From positions 284,218-348,217 of the forward strand of contig NZ_LDJL01000007.1 in NCBI RefSeq assembly GCF_001431405.1: a stretch of DNA of 64,000 bases, given 5' to 3'. Source of the DNA: Pseudoxanthomonas dokdonensis (GTDB lineage Bacteria > Pseudomonadota > Gammaproteobacteria > Xanthomonadales > Xanthomonadaceae). A program made the position numbers and the translations under genes. Each line of letters starts with the position of its first letter. The first letter of the stretch is position 1. The notes under the pieces are model-generated. The model was given only the letters and a program-made list of their open reading frames with translations. It was not told where the DNA came from and did no database searches. Below, in pieces: positions 34,260-42,763 of the stretch.

Positions 34260-36074
34260 ATGAAGAACAAGACGTCCCCGCTCTACCTCGGTGCACTCAG
34301 CGCCGCCATCATCCTGGCCATGGCCGCCGCTCCGGCCGTAGCCGCCGGCAAACAACTGCCGCGCCAGAAAGTGGATCCCGCCATCAGCCTGTCGCGCGCC
34401 GACAGCGCGCAGGGCGCGAGCCGTTTCATTGTCAAATACCGAGATGGCGATCGCGCCAGCATCGCCTCGACCCTCGGCAATCGCCTGCAGCAGGCCGCCA
34501 GCAAGGCCGGTGTCGCCGGCAACGGCCGCAGCGCGCTGTCGGTGCAGCCGATGCGTCGCCTCGGCACCGGCGCTGATCTGGTCCGCGTTTCGCGCGCGCT
34601 GGACACGGTCGAAGCCAAGCGCTTCATGGATCAACTGCGTGCCGACCCGGCGGTGGAGTACGTGCAGCCGGACAGCATGATGCAGGCCTACGACTTCGTC
34701 CCCGACGACAAGTATTTCCAGCAGCTGCAATGGGATTTCGCCAACAGCAGCGTCGGCATCAACGCACCCAGGGCGTGGGACAATTCCACCGGTGAAGGTG
34801 TGGTGGTCGCGGTACTGGATACCGGCTACGTCGATCATCAGGATCTGAATGCCAACATCATTCCCGGCTACGACTTCATCAACGATCCGGTGGTGGCCGG
34901 CGATGGTGACGGCCGCGACGCCGACGCCCATGACGTCGGCGACTACACCGATACCCGCGCCAGCAGCTGGCATGGCACCCATGTCGCCGGTACCGTCGCC
35001 GCGGTCACCAACAACGCGGTGGGCGTGGCCGGCGTGGCGTTCAATGCCAAGGTCCAGCCGGTCCGCGTGCTGGGACGCGGTGGTGGTTACACCTCGGATA
35101 TCGCCGACGCCATCACCTGGGCTTCCGGCGGCCATGTCGACGGCGTGCCGGACAATGCCAACCCGGCCGAAGTCATCAACCTCAGCCTCGGCGGCCAGCG
35201 TCGCTGTTCCGATGACCCGACCACCCAGGCCGCCATTGACGGCGCGATTGATCGTGGCGTGACCGTGGTGGTCGCGGCTGGCAACGACAACATGGATGCG
35301 AGCAACTTCTCGCCGGCCAGCTGCGTTGGCGTGATCGCGGTCGGTGCCAGCGGTGTCGATGGCGCGCGCTCGTACTTCTCCAACTATGGTGCGCCTCTGG
35401 CATTGTCGGCACCGGGTGGCAACGCCACCTCCGGCGATGATCCGGAAGACCGCTGGATCTGGTCGCTGGGCAACAGCGGCAGCACTGATCCGGTTGCGAG
35501 CCCCGCCGGCGACAGCCTGATGGGCATGATCGGCACCTCCCAGGCCAGCCCGCACGTGGCCGGCGTGGTCGCGTTGATGCAGGCCGCGGCGGTATCGGCC
35601 GGTTATCCGCCGCTGACCCCGGTCCAGGTCAAGAACATCCTGCGCGCCAGTGCCACCCCGTTCACGGTGACTCCGCCGAGCAACAAGCCGCAGGGTGCCG
35701 GCATCCTCAATGCCGATGCCGCGGTCAAACTGGCGATGCAGGAACCGAGCCCGGAACCGCCGGCGCAGGTGCTGGCCAACCGCGTGCCGGCTACTGGCCT
35801 GACCGCCGCTGCCGGTGATTCGCTTCTCTACCAGCTGAGCATCCCGGCCGGGACCCGCAGCTTCAATGTGCGTACCTACGGCGGTAGCGGTGACGTGTCG
35901 CTGTACGTTTCGCAGGGCCAGACCCCGACCATCGACGAGCACGACCGTGCCTCCGAGCGTCTGGGCAACAACGAAGCGATCACCATCACCAGTCCGGTCG
36001 CCGGCGACTACTACATCCGCGTCACCAGCAAAACCGCTGCCTTCAGTGGCGTCAGCCTGATGGCGGTTTACTGA
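34260..36074 (+). CDS. Secreted S8 family (subtilisin-like) serine protease with C-terminal PPC domain
   Basis: A 604-residue preproprotein. A signal peptide (residues ~1-29) precedes an inhibitor-like propeptide (RFIVKYRDGD ... PAVEYVQPDSMM, to ~residue 140). The catalytic domain has Asp187 (VLDTGYVDH), His238 (HGTHVAGT), the oxyanion Asn in VVAAGNDN and Ser427 (GTSQASPHVAG). After a Pro-rich linker (EPSPEPPAQ) a PPC (bacterial pre-peptidase C-terminal) beta-domain occupies ~residues 510-604. Several Cys in the catalytic domain could form disulfides (RRCSDDP, PASCVGV). Such exoproteases of Xanthomonas and Lysobacter leave by type II secretion. The gene follows the adhesin by 160 bases; co-regulation is possible but not shown. 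Confidence 0.95.
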   Translation: MKNKTSPLYLGALSAAIILAMAAAPAVAAGKQLPRQKVDPAISLSRADSAQGASRFIVKYRDGDRASIASTLGNRLQQAASKAGVAGNGRSALSVQPMRRLGTGADLVRVSRALDTVEAKRFMDQLRADPAVEYVQPDSMMQAYDFVPDDKYFQQLQWDFANSSVGINAPRAWDNSTGEGVVVAVLDTGYVDHQDLNANIIPGYDFINDPVVAGDGDGRDADAHDVGDYTDTRASSWHGTHVAGTVAAVTNNAVGVAGVAFNAKVQPVRVLGRGGGYTSDIADAITWASGGHVDGVPDNANPAEVINLSLGGQRRCSDDPTTQAAIDGAIDRGVTVVVAAGNDNMDASNFSPASCVGVIAVGASGVDGARSYFSNYGAPLALSAPGGNATSGDDPEDRWIWSLGNSGSTDPVASPAGDSLMGMIGTSQASPHVAGVVALMQAAAVSAGYPPLTPVQVKNILRASATPFTVTPPSNKPQGAGILNADAAVKLAMQEPSPEPPAQVLANRVPATGLTAAAGDSLLYQLSIPAGTRSFNVRTYGGSGDVSLYVSQGQTPTIDEHDRASERLGNNEAITITSPVAGDYYIRVTSKTAAFSGVSLMAVY

Positions 36075-36106
36075 GCAACCTGGTTGCAAGCCCTGGATGG
36101 GGGGAA

Positions 36107-36128
36107 GGAAGGCAACGGACTGCCTTCC
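36107..36128. other. Hairpin after the protease gene
   Basis: An 8-bp perfect stem (GGAAGGCA and TGCCTTCC) with a 6-nt loop, 33 bases after the protease stop, without a T-run. A second small palindrome (CCTGATC/GATCAGG) lies near 36168. Either could be a weak terminator. Confidence 0.4.
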
Positions 36129-36229
36129 GACTTGCGGGCGTTGGATGTCAGCGTGGCTGCAGGATCTGCCTGATCATGGATCAGGCAAGAAAAATGCCTG
36201 CGTTGCCAGCGATAGGGAACTGGAGCGAT

Positions 36230-36583
36230 TCAGAATATGGCAATCGCGATTAATGCGCCCCACAACAGAAATAACTGCAGTACTCCCGTTGCCAGTAGGC
36301 ACTTGCCCCATATGGGCAGATAGTCGCGATAGACCGTTAGCGGTAGACATAGCGCAATAACGCTGCTTAGCAGGAACACGAGAGCAGCGGCGGCCAGAAT
36401 CACCGATATATGGCTGGTCGTCTTTGACGTATCATTGCCACCGGCCAATGCGGCCATATTCAGTGCCACGAAAGCCACTCCGCAAGCCACAATCAACAAA
36501 GCAAGGCGCACCACGATGCTGGTGATGATGGCACCGTTCGAGATGTATCGAGGCTGTAGCTGGTGCGGCTTGCCGGTTTTCAT
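36230..36583 (-). CDS. Small integral membrane protein, unknown function
   Basis: A 117-residue protein whose start at 36583 gives MKTGKPHQLQPRY followed by three hydrophobic segments: ITSIVVRLALLIVACGVAFVAL, a central ISVILAAAALVFLLSSVIALCL and a C-terminal LLATGVLQLFLLWGALIAIAI. I recognise no family. It is the last gene of the minus-strand cluster containing the lipase and lipoproteins, 17 bases downstream of the coiled-coil gene, and so is probably co-transcribed. Its base composition is lower in GC than that of nearby housekeeping genes. A role as membrane partner or immunity factor can only be guessed. Confidence 0.6.
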   Translation of the reverse strand: MKTGKPHQLQPRYISNGAIITSIVVRLALLIVACGVAFVALNMAALAGGNDTSKTTSHISVILAAAALVFLLSSVIALCLPLTVYRDYLPIWGKCLLATGVLQLFLLWGALIAIAIF

Positions 36584-36600
36584 GCGGTGTGTTGATGAAA

Positions 36601-37173
36601 TCAGGGCTTTCGTGCTTTTACCGGCCGGTACTGCCGCTGCTCGCCATAGCGCTTGCCGTCCTGATCGACATTGGCACACAGGCGCCCCTCGCACAGATTG
36701 ACGTCAGCCTGGTTGTAGGCGCGCAACAGCTCGGCCGACAACTGTTGATCCTGTATCTGCTTGGCGTAATGGCGGGAAAGGCCGATACCGGACACCAGCA
36801 CCACCAGTGATGCCAATCCCAGCCCCATCATCGCCAGCCACATGCGCCTGGTCGAACGTTGCAGCGACTGGGCGGTCGCCTGCGCGGAGCGGTTGAGCTG
36901 CTCGATGCGCTGGCCGCTGTTGGCCAGTTGCTGGTTGAGCTGGGCCACGGCCTGGGCGACACCGTGTTCGATCTGCTGCTGGACGCGCGCGGTCATTTGG
37001 CCCAACTGCTGTTCGCTGGCCTGTTGCACCACGGTGGGCAACGCCTGCTGCAGTTTTTTCAGCTGTTGCAGACTGTCCTGCTGCTCCTGCCGGCCCTGTT
37101 CCATCTGGCGGCGGTAGGCTTCCATCAACTGGTTGACCGAAGCCACCAGGTCCATCAATGACGTTTGCTGCAT
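36601..37173 (-). CDS. Coiled-coil, single-pass membrane protein, unknown function
   Basis: A 190-residue protein. Residues 1-105 are a Gln/Leu-rich amphipathic helix with heptad character (MEAYRRQMEQGRQEQQ, ALPTVVQQASEQQLGQM, AVAQLNQQLANSGQRIEQL), a strong coiled coil. One membrane helix follows (~residues 112-131, WLAMMGLGLASLVVLVSGIGL), then a short C-terminal domain with two Cys (NLCEGRLCANVDQDGKRYG). I know no functional assignment. It lies 32 bases downstream of the lipase gene. The Gln-rich helix resembles the Gln-rich tail of the lipase itself, which could mean that the two proteins contact each other; that is inference. Confidence 0.65.
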   Translation of the reverse strand: MQQTSLMDLVASVNQLMEAYRRQMEQGRQEQQDSLQQLKKLQQALPTVVQQASEQQLGQMTARVQQQIEHGVAQAVAQLNQQLANSGQRIEQLNRSAQATAQSLQRSTRRMWLAMMGLGLASLVVLVSGIGLSRHYAKQIQDQQLSAELLRAYNQADVNLCEGRLCANVDQDGKRYGEQRQYRPVKARKP

Positions 37174-37205
37174 CGTGTTGCTCCATCCGTGGCGGTAAAG
37201 CCTTG

Positions 37206-38588
37206 TTACATGCTACGGCCGTGTCCGACCTGGGCCTGCTGGCGTTGCAGTTCCTGCTGCTGCTCGGCTTGTCGCGCAAGCTCGGCGCTCAACTGCTCGT
37301 CGCGGTCCACCGCCGCCACCGCTTGCCGCTGCATCTGCTGCGCGAACGGGTCGGCCGATGAGGCTTTCAACATCTCGTCCATCCGCTGGTTGTCGCCCTG
37401 GCGGACGGCATTCAACAACTGATCGACATAGCGCTGCGAATCATTCCGCAAAGAGGGAACCGGCGCCCCCGGCTGGTAATGGCCACTGTTTGGCTGCGGC
37501 GCGGCGCTGGCAGCGGTCGCCGCGGCCTGCAACGGGACCATCGCTGGCCGCATGGCATCGGGCATCCATTGCTGACCAGGCGCAGGCTGGCGCGAGAAAT
37601 CCTGTCCATGCAGATTCCGCTGCAGCCAGGAGTCCTCGGTCAGGCCGGTGGACCTGGCCGGCTCGCGAACCGGTGCTTTCGGCTCATTGTCAGTCAGCGC
37701 ATCGATGGCACGGTTGACCGTACGCGGTACCACGCTGGCCGCGGTGATGCCGGCACGCGCGCTCGCGATGTCGCTACGGTAGCCGCTGATGGCCGACTGA
37801 TTGTCACGCGCCAGGGTTTGTGCGCGCGGATCCAGCAACACCGACACATCCTTGTTGTCCTTGCCATCGACGTTGAGGAAGTTATGCATGTTGTGCGATT
37901 TCATGACCGACAACGCCGCCACCGTAAGCGTGACGGGTTGGTCCGGCAACAGATTGAAACGCCCATAACCAGCCGTCCACAGGGCCATGATGTCCTCTTC
38001 GCGGGCGTACACCTTGACCTCGCCGTAGTGCGCACTGGCCGCGCTGACCGGGTCGGTGGCAATCACGTGATTGACAAAATTGTGGCCGCCTTCGGGCACG
38101 TCGTAATTGAGGCTGACCGCCCCGTAGGGGTTGAATGCCTCGCCGTAAAGGCCATAACGGTACGCAGTGATTTGCGCCAGACAGCCGCCGAGTGAGTGGC
38201 CGGTGGTGGTGACTTGGGGGGTGTTGCCACTTTCCTTCCCGATCTCCTCCGCGCGTGCCATCGCTCTTTGTGTCAGCGCCATCGCTTCCGGTAGTTGCTG
38301 GTTACTGCGCTTCCATACCATGCCACCGTCCGTGTAGACAGCATCCTTGATCTTCTCACGGTCAAGTTCGGTGCCACGATGCGCGACGATGATTTCGCCA
38401 GTATCTACGCGCTGATAAATCGTGCCCTGATAGCCAGTTTTGGGGTTGTCGTACTGCTCAAGCACCTTGAACTGGACGCCATCCAAGGTGAATTTTTCTT
38501 CCTTGCCAGCCTCGCGAACTCCTAGCTTTCTCTTCGCGTCATAGCAGTCATCGGCCAAGTCAGCATACAGTTGTGAACTCAGGCTCAT
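37206..38588 (-). CDS. Class 3 lipase-like protein, probable antibacterial effector
   Basis: A 460-residue protein without a signal peptide. The N-terminal ~245 residues are a lipase class 3 hydrolase: GEIIVAHRGTELD (oxyanion region, residues 65-76), the nucleophile elbow TTGHSLGGCLAQ with Ser132, an acid candidate Asp179 (VIATDP) and His232 or His235 (KSHNMHNF). The C-terminal half is a Pro/Ala linker and a Gln-rich helical tail (QQMQRQAVAAVD, EQQQELQRQQAQ). Its ATG overlaps the stop of an upstream lipoprotein gene, the classic immunity-effector order. Xanthomonadaceae carry lipase effectors of their type IV secretion system with lipoprotein immunity, marked by a C-terminal XVIPCD; I do not see a canonical XVIPCD here, only the Gln-rich tail, so the export route (T4SS or T6SS) is open. 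Confidence 0.75.
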   Translation of the reverse strand: MSLSSQLYADLADDCYDAKRKLGVREAGKEEKFTLDGVQFKVLEQYDNPKTGYQGTIYQRVDTGEIIVAHRGTELDREKIKDAVYTDGGMVWKRSNQQLPEAMALTQRAMARAEEIGKESGNTPQVTTTGHSLGGCLAQITAYRYGLYGEAFNPYGAVSLNYDVPEGGHNFVNHVIATDPVSAASAHYGEVKVYAREEDIMALWTAGYGRFNLLPDQPVTLTVAALSVMKSHNMHNFLNVDGKDNKDVSVLLDPRAQTLARDNQSAISGYRSDIASARAGITAASVVPRTVNRAIDALTDNEPKAPVREPARSTGLTEDSWLQRNLHGQDFSRQPAPGQQWMPDAMRPAMVPLQAAATAASAAPQPNSGHYQPGAPVPSLRNDSQRYVDQLLNAVRQGDNQRMDEMLKASSADPFAQQMQRQAVAAVDRDEQLSAELARQAEQQQELQRQQAQVGHGRSM

Positions 38589-39214
38589 GGCTGGACCTTC
38601 TCGGATCGTAGCGTAGTGCTGAACAGTGAATCACGAAGTTCAGGTTTGAAGTGTTTGATATCGGGATTGCCGAAATCCGAATAACCTTCGAAATCAGAAC
38701 TCGGATAGCGCTCATTCCAGAAGTAACGCTTCTCCGATTGTTGAGCGATGACTTTGTCTGCATCCAGGAACGGCGCAAAGCGGGTGTCTTTTGAAGCGCC
38801 GGTGGCGGTGAGGGCTGCCCGCACTTCAGTGAACTGCCAATGGCACACGCCTTTACCGTAATAGTCTTCATCCAGAATCTGATCCAGATAGACCGTGCCT
38901 TGGTAGGTGGTTTCATCAATCCGGGTCAACTCCAGCGGCTCGCTGCTGGTCATCCGGTAGGGGCCACCCTGCGGTTTCATCTTGCCGCATGGGGTCTCAT
39001 TGGTGACGTCGTACTGCGCGCGCGCGTCGGTCAGCACCAGCGGTCCTGGCGCGTCGTGGATGGTCAGGGTGATGCGATAGGCCTGCTGCGGGTTCGGATT
39101 CAACTTGCGCAGCGGCTCGTCTGCATGGGCGTCGGTATGCATGTCATTCCTTGAAGCGGTGCAGGCGGCCAGTGACAACACCAGCGCCATCGGGGTGAGC
39201 AACCATCGTTGCAT
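38585..39214 (-). CDS. Lipoprotein, probable immunity protein of the lipase (copy 1)
   Basis: A 209-residue protein with a lipoprotein signal ([19 protein letters not shown], lipid Cys at residue ~17). The mature part opens with [20 protein letters not shown] and has two conserved Cys ([16 protein letters not shown] and KGVCHWQF). It is placed directly upstream of, and translationally coupled (ATGA) to, the intact lipase gene. It is closely similar to the lipoprotein ending at 39627, diverging mainly in the last third (from HWQF onward). Periplasmic lipoproteins in this position neutralise phospholipase effectors of type IV or VI secretion; that role is inferred from context. Confidence 0.78.
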   Translation of the reverse strand: MQRWLLTPMALVLSLAACTASRNDMHTDAHADEPLRKLNPNPQQAYRITLTIHDAPGPLVLTDARAQYDVTNETPCGKMKPQGGPYRMTSSEPLELTRIDETTYQGTVYLDQILDEDYYGKGVCHWQFTEVRAALTATGASKDTRFAPFLDADKVIAQQSEKRYFWNERYPSSDFEGYSDFGNPDIKHFKPELRDSLFSTTLRSEKVQP

Positions 39215-39231
39215 GGACAGTCCTTGTATGT

Positions 39232-39630
39232 TTAGGGGCAGTCTAGAGCTGCCGGCCGGGCAGAACAATATGCAATCAAGTCACTAATGCGTCGGTGATG
39301 CCAGCCAGATTCCATCAAAGCAATCGCTTGTGGGAGTTGCTGGCTGCCTCGCTTCCAGGTCGTGCCACCATCGGGATAGAGCGCGTCGATGATCTTCTCA
39401 CGGTCAAGTTCGGTGCCACGATGCGCGACGATGATTTCGCCAGTATCCACACGCTGGTAAATCGTGCCCTGGTAGCTGATCTTGGGGACGTCGTATAGCT
39501 CCAGCACCTTGAACTGTACGCCTTCTGGCCAAATATAATCCTGCTCTTCAGGTTTTCTGATGCTTGATTTTCGTGTGGCGTCATAGCAGTCATCAGCTAG
39601 ATTTGCATAAGTCTGCGAGTTGAGACTCAT
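39232..39630 (-). pseudogene. Truncated second lipase gene, catalytic domain lost
   Basis: The 132-residue frame matches the first ~105 residues of the intact lipase closely (GVQFKVLE, YQGTIYQRVDTGEIIVAHRGTELDREKI, and QLPxAxAL). It then breaks into an unrelated tail (ESGWHHRRISDLIAYC...) and stops. The nucleophile elbow, acid and histidine, and the whole Gln-rich tail are missing, so it cannot be an active lipase. Its ATG overlaps the stop of the second lipoprotein gene exactly as in the intact pair, and its end lies 17 bases before the first lipoprotein start. This is best read as a duplicate effector gene that suffered an internal deletion. A retained function as an orphan N-domain cannot be excluded. 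Confidence 0.82.
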
Positions 39631-40247
39631 GGATGCACCTGCTCGGAACTCACCGTAATGGTGAACTTCTGTTCGTCAGGATAGTTAATTCTGTTGGAAT
39701 CAGTTTGGCCGAGATTGATTGAGCCATCGATCGATCCGCGCGGATAGCTTCCGTTCCAGAAGTATCGTGTTTGTGACTGCTGGGCGATGACTTTCTCGGC
39801 GACCAATGAGGGTTCGAACGTTGTCTCTTCGGGTTTTCCAGTGGCTTTGAAATTCGCATACACAATCGACAGTGCCCAATGGCACACACCCTTGCCGTAA
39901 TAGTCGGCATCCACAATCCGGTCCAGATAGACCGTACCCTGATAGGTGGTTTCATCAATCCGGGTCAACTCCAGCGGCTCGCTGCTGGTCATCCGGTAGG
40001 GACCACCCTGTGGTTTCATTTTTCCGCATGGGGTTTCATTGCTGACGTCGTACTGTGCGCGCGCGTCGGTCAGCAGCAGTGGGCCGGGCGCGTCTTGGAT
40101 GGTCAGTGTGATGCGATAGGCCTGCTGCGGGTTTGGATTCAACTTGCGCAGCGGTTCGTCCGCGGCAGAGTCGCTGTCATTTCTTGAGGCCGAGCAGGCG
40201 GCCAGTGACAACACCAGCGCCAACGGCGTGAGCAACCATCGTTGCAT
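39627..40247 (-). CDS. Lipoprotein, probable immunity protein (copy 2)
   Basis: A 206-residue paralogue of the lipoprotein at 38585-39214. The lipoprotein signal ([19 protein letters not shown]) and the middle ([49 protein letters not shown]) are nearly identical. The C-terminal third differs ([19 protein letters not shown], ending TVSSEQVHP), which would be expected if that part determines which lipase variant is recognised. It is coupled by ATGA to the truncated lipase. The upstream DNA also matches that of copy 1 (a shared CAGTCTAG about 25 bases before each start), marking the edge of the duplicated unit. Confidence 0.78.
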   Translation of the reverse strand: MQRWLLTPLALVLSLAACSASRNDSDSAADEPLRKLNPNPQQAYRITLTIQDAPGPLLLTDARAQYDVSNETPCGKMKPQGGPYRMTSSEPLELTRIDETTYQGTVYLDRIVDADYYGKGVCHWALSIVYANFKATGKPEETTFEPSLVAEKVIAQQSQTRYFWNGSYPRGSIDGSINLGQTDSNRINYPDEQKFTITVSSEQVHP

Positions 40248-40443
40248 GGACGATCCTTGTTCGTGGATCGGCAGTCTAGCGTCGTGATTACCGGTGCGAC
40301 AACGCGCAAACATGTCACATAAGCGCCATGCATTGCGATCGCTCAGGCCATGTCGCGTCAACGCGGTTGCTATCGCACTGGAGCCAGAAGGCTGCACTTG
40401 TCGTCGGACATCAATGCCGTGTCCGGGAGTTACTCCGCGGTAA

Positions 40444-41826
40444 TCAACACTCGATGACGTTGACCGCCAGCCCGCCGCGGCTGGTTTCCTTGTACTTGTC
40501 GCGCATGTCGCGGCCGGTGTCGCGCATGGTCTTGATGACTTTGTCGAGCGAGACCTTGTGCTTGCCGTCACCGCGCATGGCCATGCGGCTGGCGTTGATC
40601 GCCTTGACCGCGCCCATGGCGTTGCGTTCGATGCACGGAATCTGCACCAGCCCGCCAATCGGATCGCAGGTCAGGCCAAGGTTGTGTTCCATGCCGATTT
40701 CAGCCGCGTTCTCGATCTGGCTGCTGTTGCCGCCGAGTGCGGCGACCAGGCCGCCAGCGGCCATCGAGCAGGCCACACCGACTTCACCCTGGCAACCGAC
40801 TTCGGCGCCGGAGATGCTGGCGTTTTCCTTGTACAGGATGCCAATGGCGGCGGCGGTCAGCAGGAAATCGAAGATCCGCTGCTCGTTGCTGCCGGGGCAG
40901 AAACGGTCGAAATAATGCAGCACTGCCGGAATGATGCCGGCGGCGCCATTGGTCGGTGCGGTGACCACGCGGCCACCAGCGGCGTTTTCCTCATTGACTG
41001 CCAACGCGTACAGGTTGACCCAGTCGAGCGTGGTCAGCGGGTCGCGCATCGCCGCTTCGGGCTTGCTCGACAGTTCGCGGTACAGCGCGGGTGCGCGGCG
41101 CGACACATGCAGGCCGCCGGGCAGCGATCCTTCCTGGCGGATACCACGGGCCACGCACGCCGCCATCGCTTCCCAGATTGCACGCAGGTTGGCACGGATT
41201 TCATCCTCGCTGCGCCAGACCTTCTCGTTTTCCATCATCAGCTGGGCGATGCTGAGCCCGCTGTCGGCGGCCTGCTGCAGCAACTGGTTGCCACTCCTGA
41301 ACGGGTACGGCATGACCGTGGTGTCCGGCACGATGCGATCCCTGGCCGCGTCGTCCTGGTTGACCACGAAACCACCGCCGACCGAATAGTAGTCGCGGCT
41401 GATGATGACTTCGTCGTTGCGGTCGAAGGCAGTGAAGCGCATGCCATTGGTATGGAATGGCAACTTCTGCCGCTTGTTCATCAGCAGGTCGCGCTTCTCG
41501 TCGAAGGCGATGACATGGCGTCCCTGCAATGCAATCTGCTTTTCGCCGCGGATACGCGCCAGCGTCGCCGGGATGATGTCCGGATCAATGGCATCGGGGT
41601 AGTTGCCCTCCAGGCCCATCAGTACCGCGGTGTCGGTGCCGTGGCCGCGGCCGGTCAAGGCCAGCGAGCCGAATACCTCGGCGCGCACGCGGGCCACGTC
41701 CTGCAGGCGGCCGGCATCGTCCAGCCAACGGGCGACGAAACGCGCCGCGGCCCGCATCGGGCCAACGGTGTGGGAGGAACTCGGGCCGATGCCGATCTTG
41801 AAGAGGTCGAAGGTACTGACTGCCAT
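40444..41826 (-). CDS. sdaA: L-serine ammonia-lyase (iron-sulfur dependent)
   Basis: A 460-residue enzyme that deaminates L-serine to pyruvate and ammonia. The N-terminal beta-domain starts with the family signature [19 protein letters not shown], and the C-terminal alpha-domain has the cysteines of the oxygen-sensitive [4Fe-4S] cluster: [30 protein letters not shown] and [18 protein letters not shown]. Length and layout match the single-chain proteobacterial type. It stands alone on the minus strand and is divergent from the small glutaredoxin gene. Confidence 0.97.
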   Translation of the reverse strand: MAVSTFDLFKIGIGPSSSHTVGPMRAAARFVARWLDDAGRLQDVARVRAEVFGSLALTGRGHGTDTAVLMGLEGNYPDAIDPDIIPATLARIRGEKQIALQGRHVIAFDEKRDLLMNKRQKLPFHTNGMRFTAFDRNDEVIISRDYYSVGGGFVVNQDDAARDRIVPDTTVMPYPFRSGNQLLQQAADSGLSIAQLMMENEKVWRSEDEIRANLRAIWEAMAACVARGIRQEGSLPGGLHVSRRAPALYRELSSKPEAAMRDPLTTLDWVNLYALAVNEENAAGGRVVTAPTNGAAGIIPAVLHYFDRFCPGSNEQRIFDFLLTAAAIGILYKENASISGAEVGCQGEVGVACSMAAGGLVAALGGNSSQIENAAEIGMEHNLGLTCDPIGGLVQIPCIERNAMGAVKAINASRMAMRGDGKHKVSLDKVIKTMRDTGRDMRDKYKETSRGGLAVNVIEC

Positions 41827-41907
41827 AGCCGGCTATTCTATGCCGGGCAGACCATTTGCGACCATTTTGCAGCACTCATTTTCGCCATTCAGCCACAGTC
41901 CCTGCCA

Positions 41908-42141
41908 ATGACCCTGATCCTTTACCAGCGCGATGACTGCCACCTGTGCGATCTGGCACTTGAAGTGCTGGCGGTGGCCCGGTTACCGGATTTCGACAGC
42001 GTGTTCATCGATGATGACCCGGCGCTGGAGCAGCGCTACGGCGCGCGGGTGCCGGTGCTGCGCGACAACGACAGTGGGCAGGAGCTGGATTGGCCATTCG
42101 ATGCTGCCGCGCTGGCCGCCTGGCGGCAGCGGCAGCGCTGA
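41908..42141 (+). CDS. Small glutaredoxin-like protein
   Basis: A 77-residue thioredoxin-fold protein of the glutaredoxin-like (DUF836) type. It begins with the strand LILYQRDDCHLCDLALEVL carrying a CHLC active site, followed by the FDSVFIDDDPALEQRYG segment and the cis-Pro strand ARVPVLRDNDSGQELDWPFD. The length is normal for this family. It probably takes part in thiol-disulfide exchange; no specific partner is known. The start is set at ATG 41908, where the conserved first strand begins; the long open frame upstream is antisense to sdaA. Confidence 0.88.
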   Translation: MTLILYQRDDCHLCDLALEVLAVARLPDFDSVFIDDDPALEQRYGARVPVLRDNDSGQELDWPFDAAALAAWRQRQR

Positions 42142-42172
42142 AAAAAAAGCGGCGGCAGCACATGGCCACCGC
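42141..42172 (-). terminator. Rho-independent terminator of the yceI-cytochrome operon
   Basis: Read on the minus strand: GCGGTGGC, an ~8-nt loop, GCCGCCGC (one G-U pair), then eight T. It lies about 20 bases after the stop of the yceI gene and shares its T-run with the end of the opposing glutaredoxin gene. Confidence 0.85.
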
Positions 42173-42193
42173 CAGCTTGGCTGGCTCCGGCCT

Positions 42194-42763
42194 TTACGGC
42201 GCGGGTTTCAGCAGGACCTTGGTGCTGACCGCGACTTCGTTGGGGATGGTGTCGGTATCGGTCCAGTCACCACCGCCGACGCCGAAATCCAGGCGCTTGA
42301 CCGTGGCCTTGCCGCTGAGCACCGGCTGCGCGCCGGGTGTCCAGGTGAACTTCAGGGTCACCGGCTTGCTGACCCCGCGCAGTTGCAGGGTGCCATCGGC
42401 GGCATATTCGTTGCCGCCGAGCGAGCGGAACTTGGTGGCGGTGTAGTGCGCCTGGGCGTACTTGCTGACGTAGAAGAAATCGCCGCCAGCCAGGGTCTCG
42501 TCGCGATCACTGCTGCCGGTCTTGGTACCGGCCAGGCCGATGGTCACGTCCAGCTTGGCGGCCGCCAGATCCTGCGGGTCGAAACTCATCGTGGTATTGA
42601 ACGAGCCGAACTTGCCAGTGAATACCTCACCGTCGTATTCGGTGGCGAACACCAGGCTGGAGCCGGACGCCTGCACGTAATTGGCCGCCGAAGCGGGGGC
42701 GGCGACCATCAGCGCGACCAGGGCGGCCGCGGTCAGGGCGGGGGATGCGAGTTTAGGCAACAT
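42194..42763 (-). CDS. YceI family exported protein (copy 1)
   Basis: A 189-residue protein with a signal peptide (ALTAAALVALMVAAPASA, cleavage near residue 26) and the YceI lipocalin-like barrel: FVFATEYDGEVFTGKFGSFNTTMSFDP-type strands, KLDVTIGLAGTKTGSSDRDETL, and the conserved YAADGTLQLRGVSKPVTLKFTW. YceI proteins bind long polyisoprenoids such as ubiquinone precursors in the periplasm. It is the last gene of an operon with cytochrome b561 and a second YceI; its start overlaps the cytochrome gene by 11 bases. ATG 42763 is chosen to begin the signal peptide. Confidence 0.92.
   Translation of the reverse strand: MLPKLASPALTAAALVALMVAAPASAANYVQASGSSLVFATEYDGEVFTGKFGSFNTTMSFDPQDLAAAKLDVTIGLAGTKTGSSDRDETLAGGDFFYVSKYAQAHYTATKFRSLGGNEYAADGTLQLRGVSKPVTLKFTWTPGAQPVLSGKATVKRLDFGVGGGDWTDTDTIPNEVAVSTKVLLKPAP

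Noticed and set aside
34137..36089. A 650-residue minus-strand frame over the protease gene
   Set aside because: The sense strand codes an intact subtilase with all catalytic residues; the antisense product resembles nothing.
36107..36190. Hairpins after the protease as intrinsic terminators
   Set aside because: Neither stem is followed by a T-run on either strand, so I list only a hairpin with low confidence.
37206..38588. Calling the lipase a proven type IV effector by an XVIPCD domain
   Set aside because: The conserved XVIPCD core motifs are not visible in the C-terminal half; only the Gln-rich tail is similar, so the export route is left open.
40558..41907. Long plus-strand frame upstream of the small glutaredoxin, suggesting a 527-residue fusion
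   Set aside because: The upstream part is antisense to sdaA; the glutaredoxin fold starts cleanly at ATG 41908.
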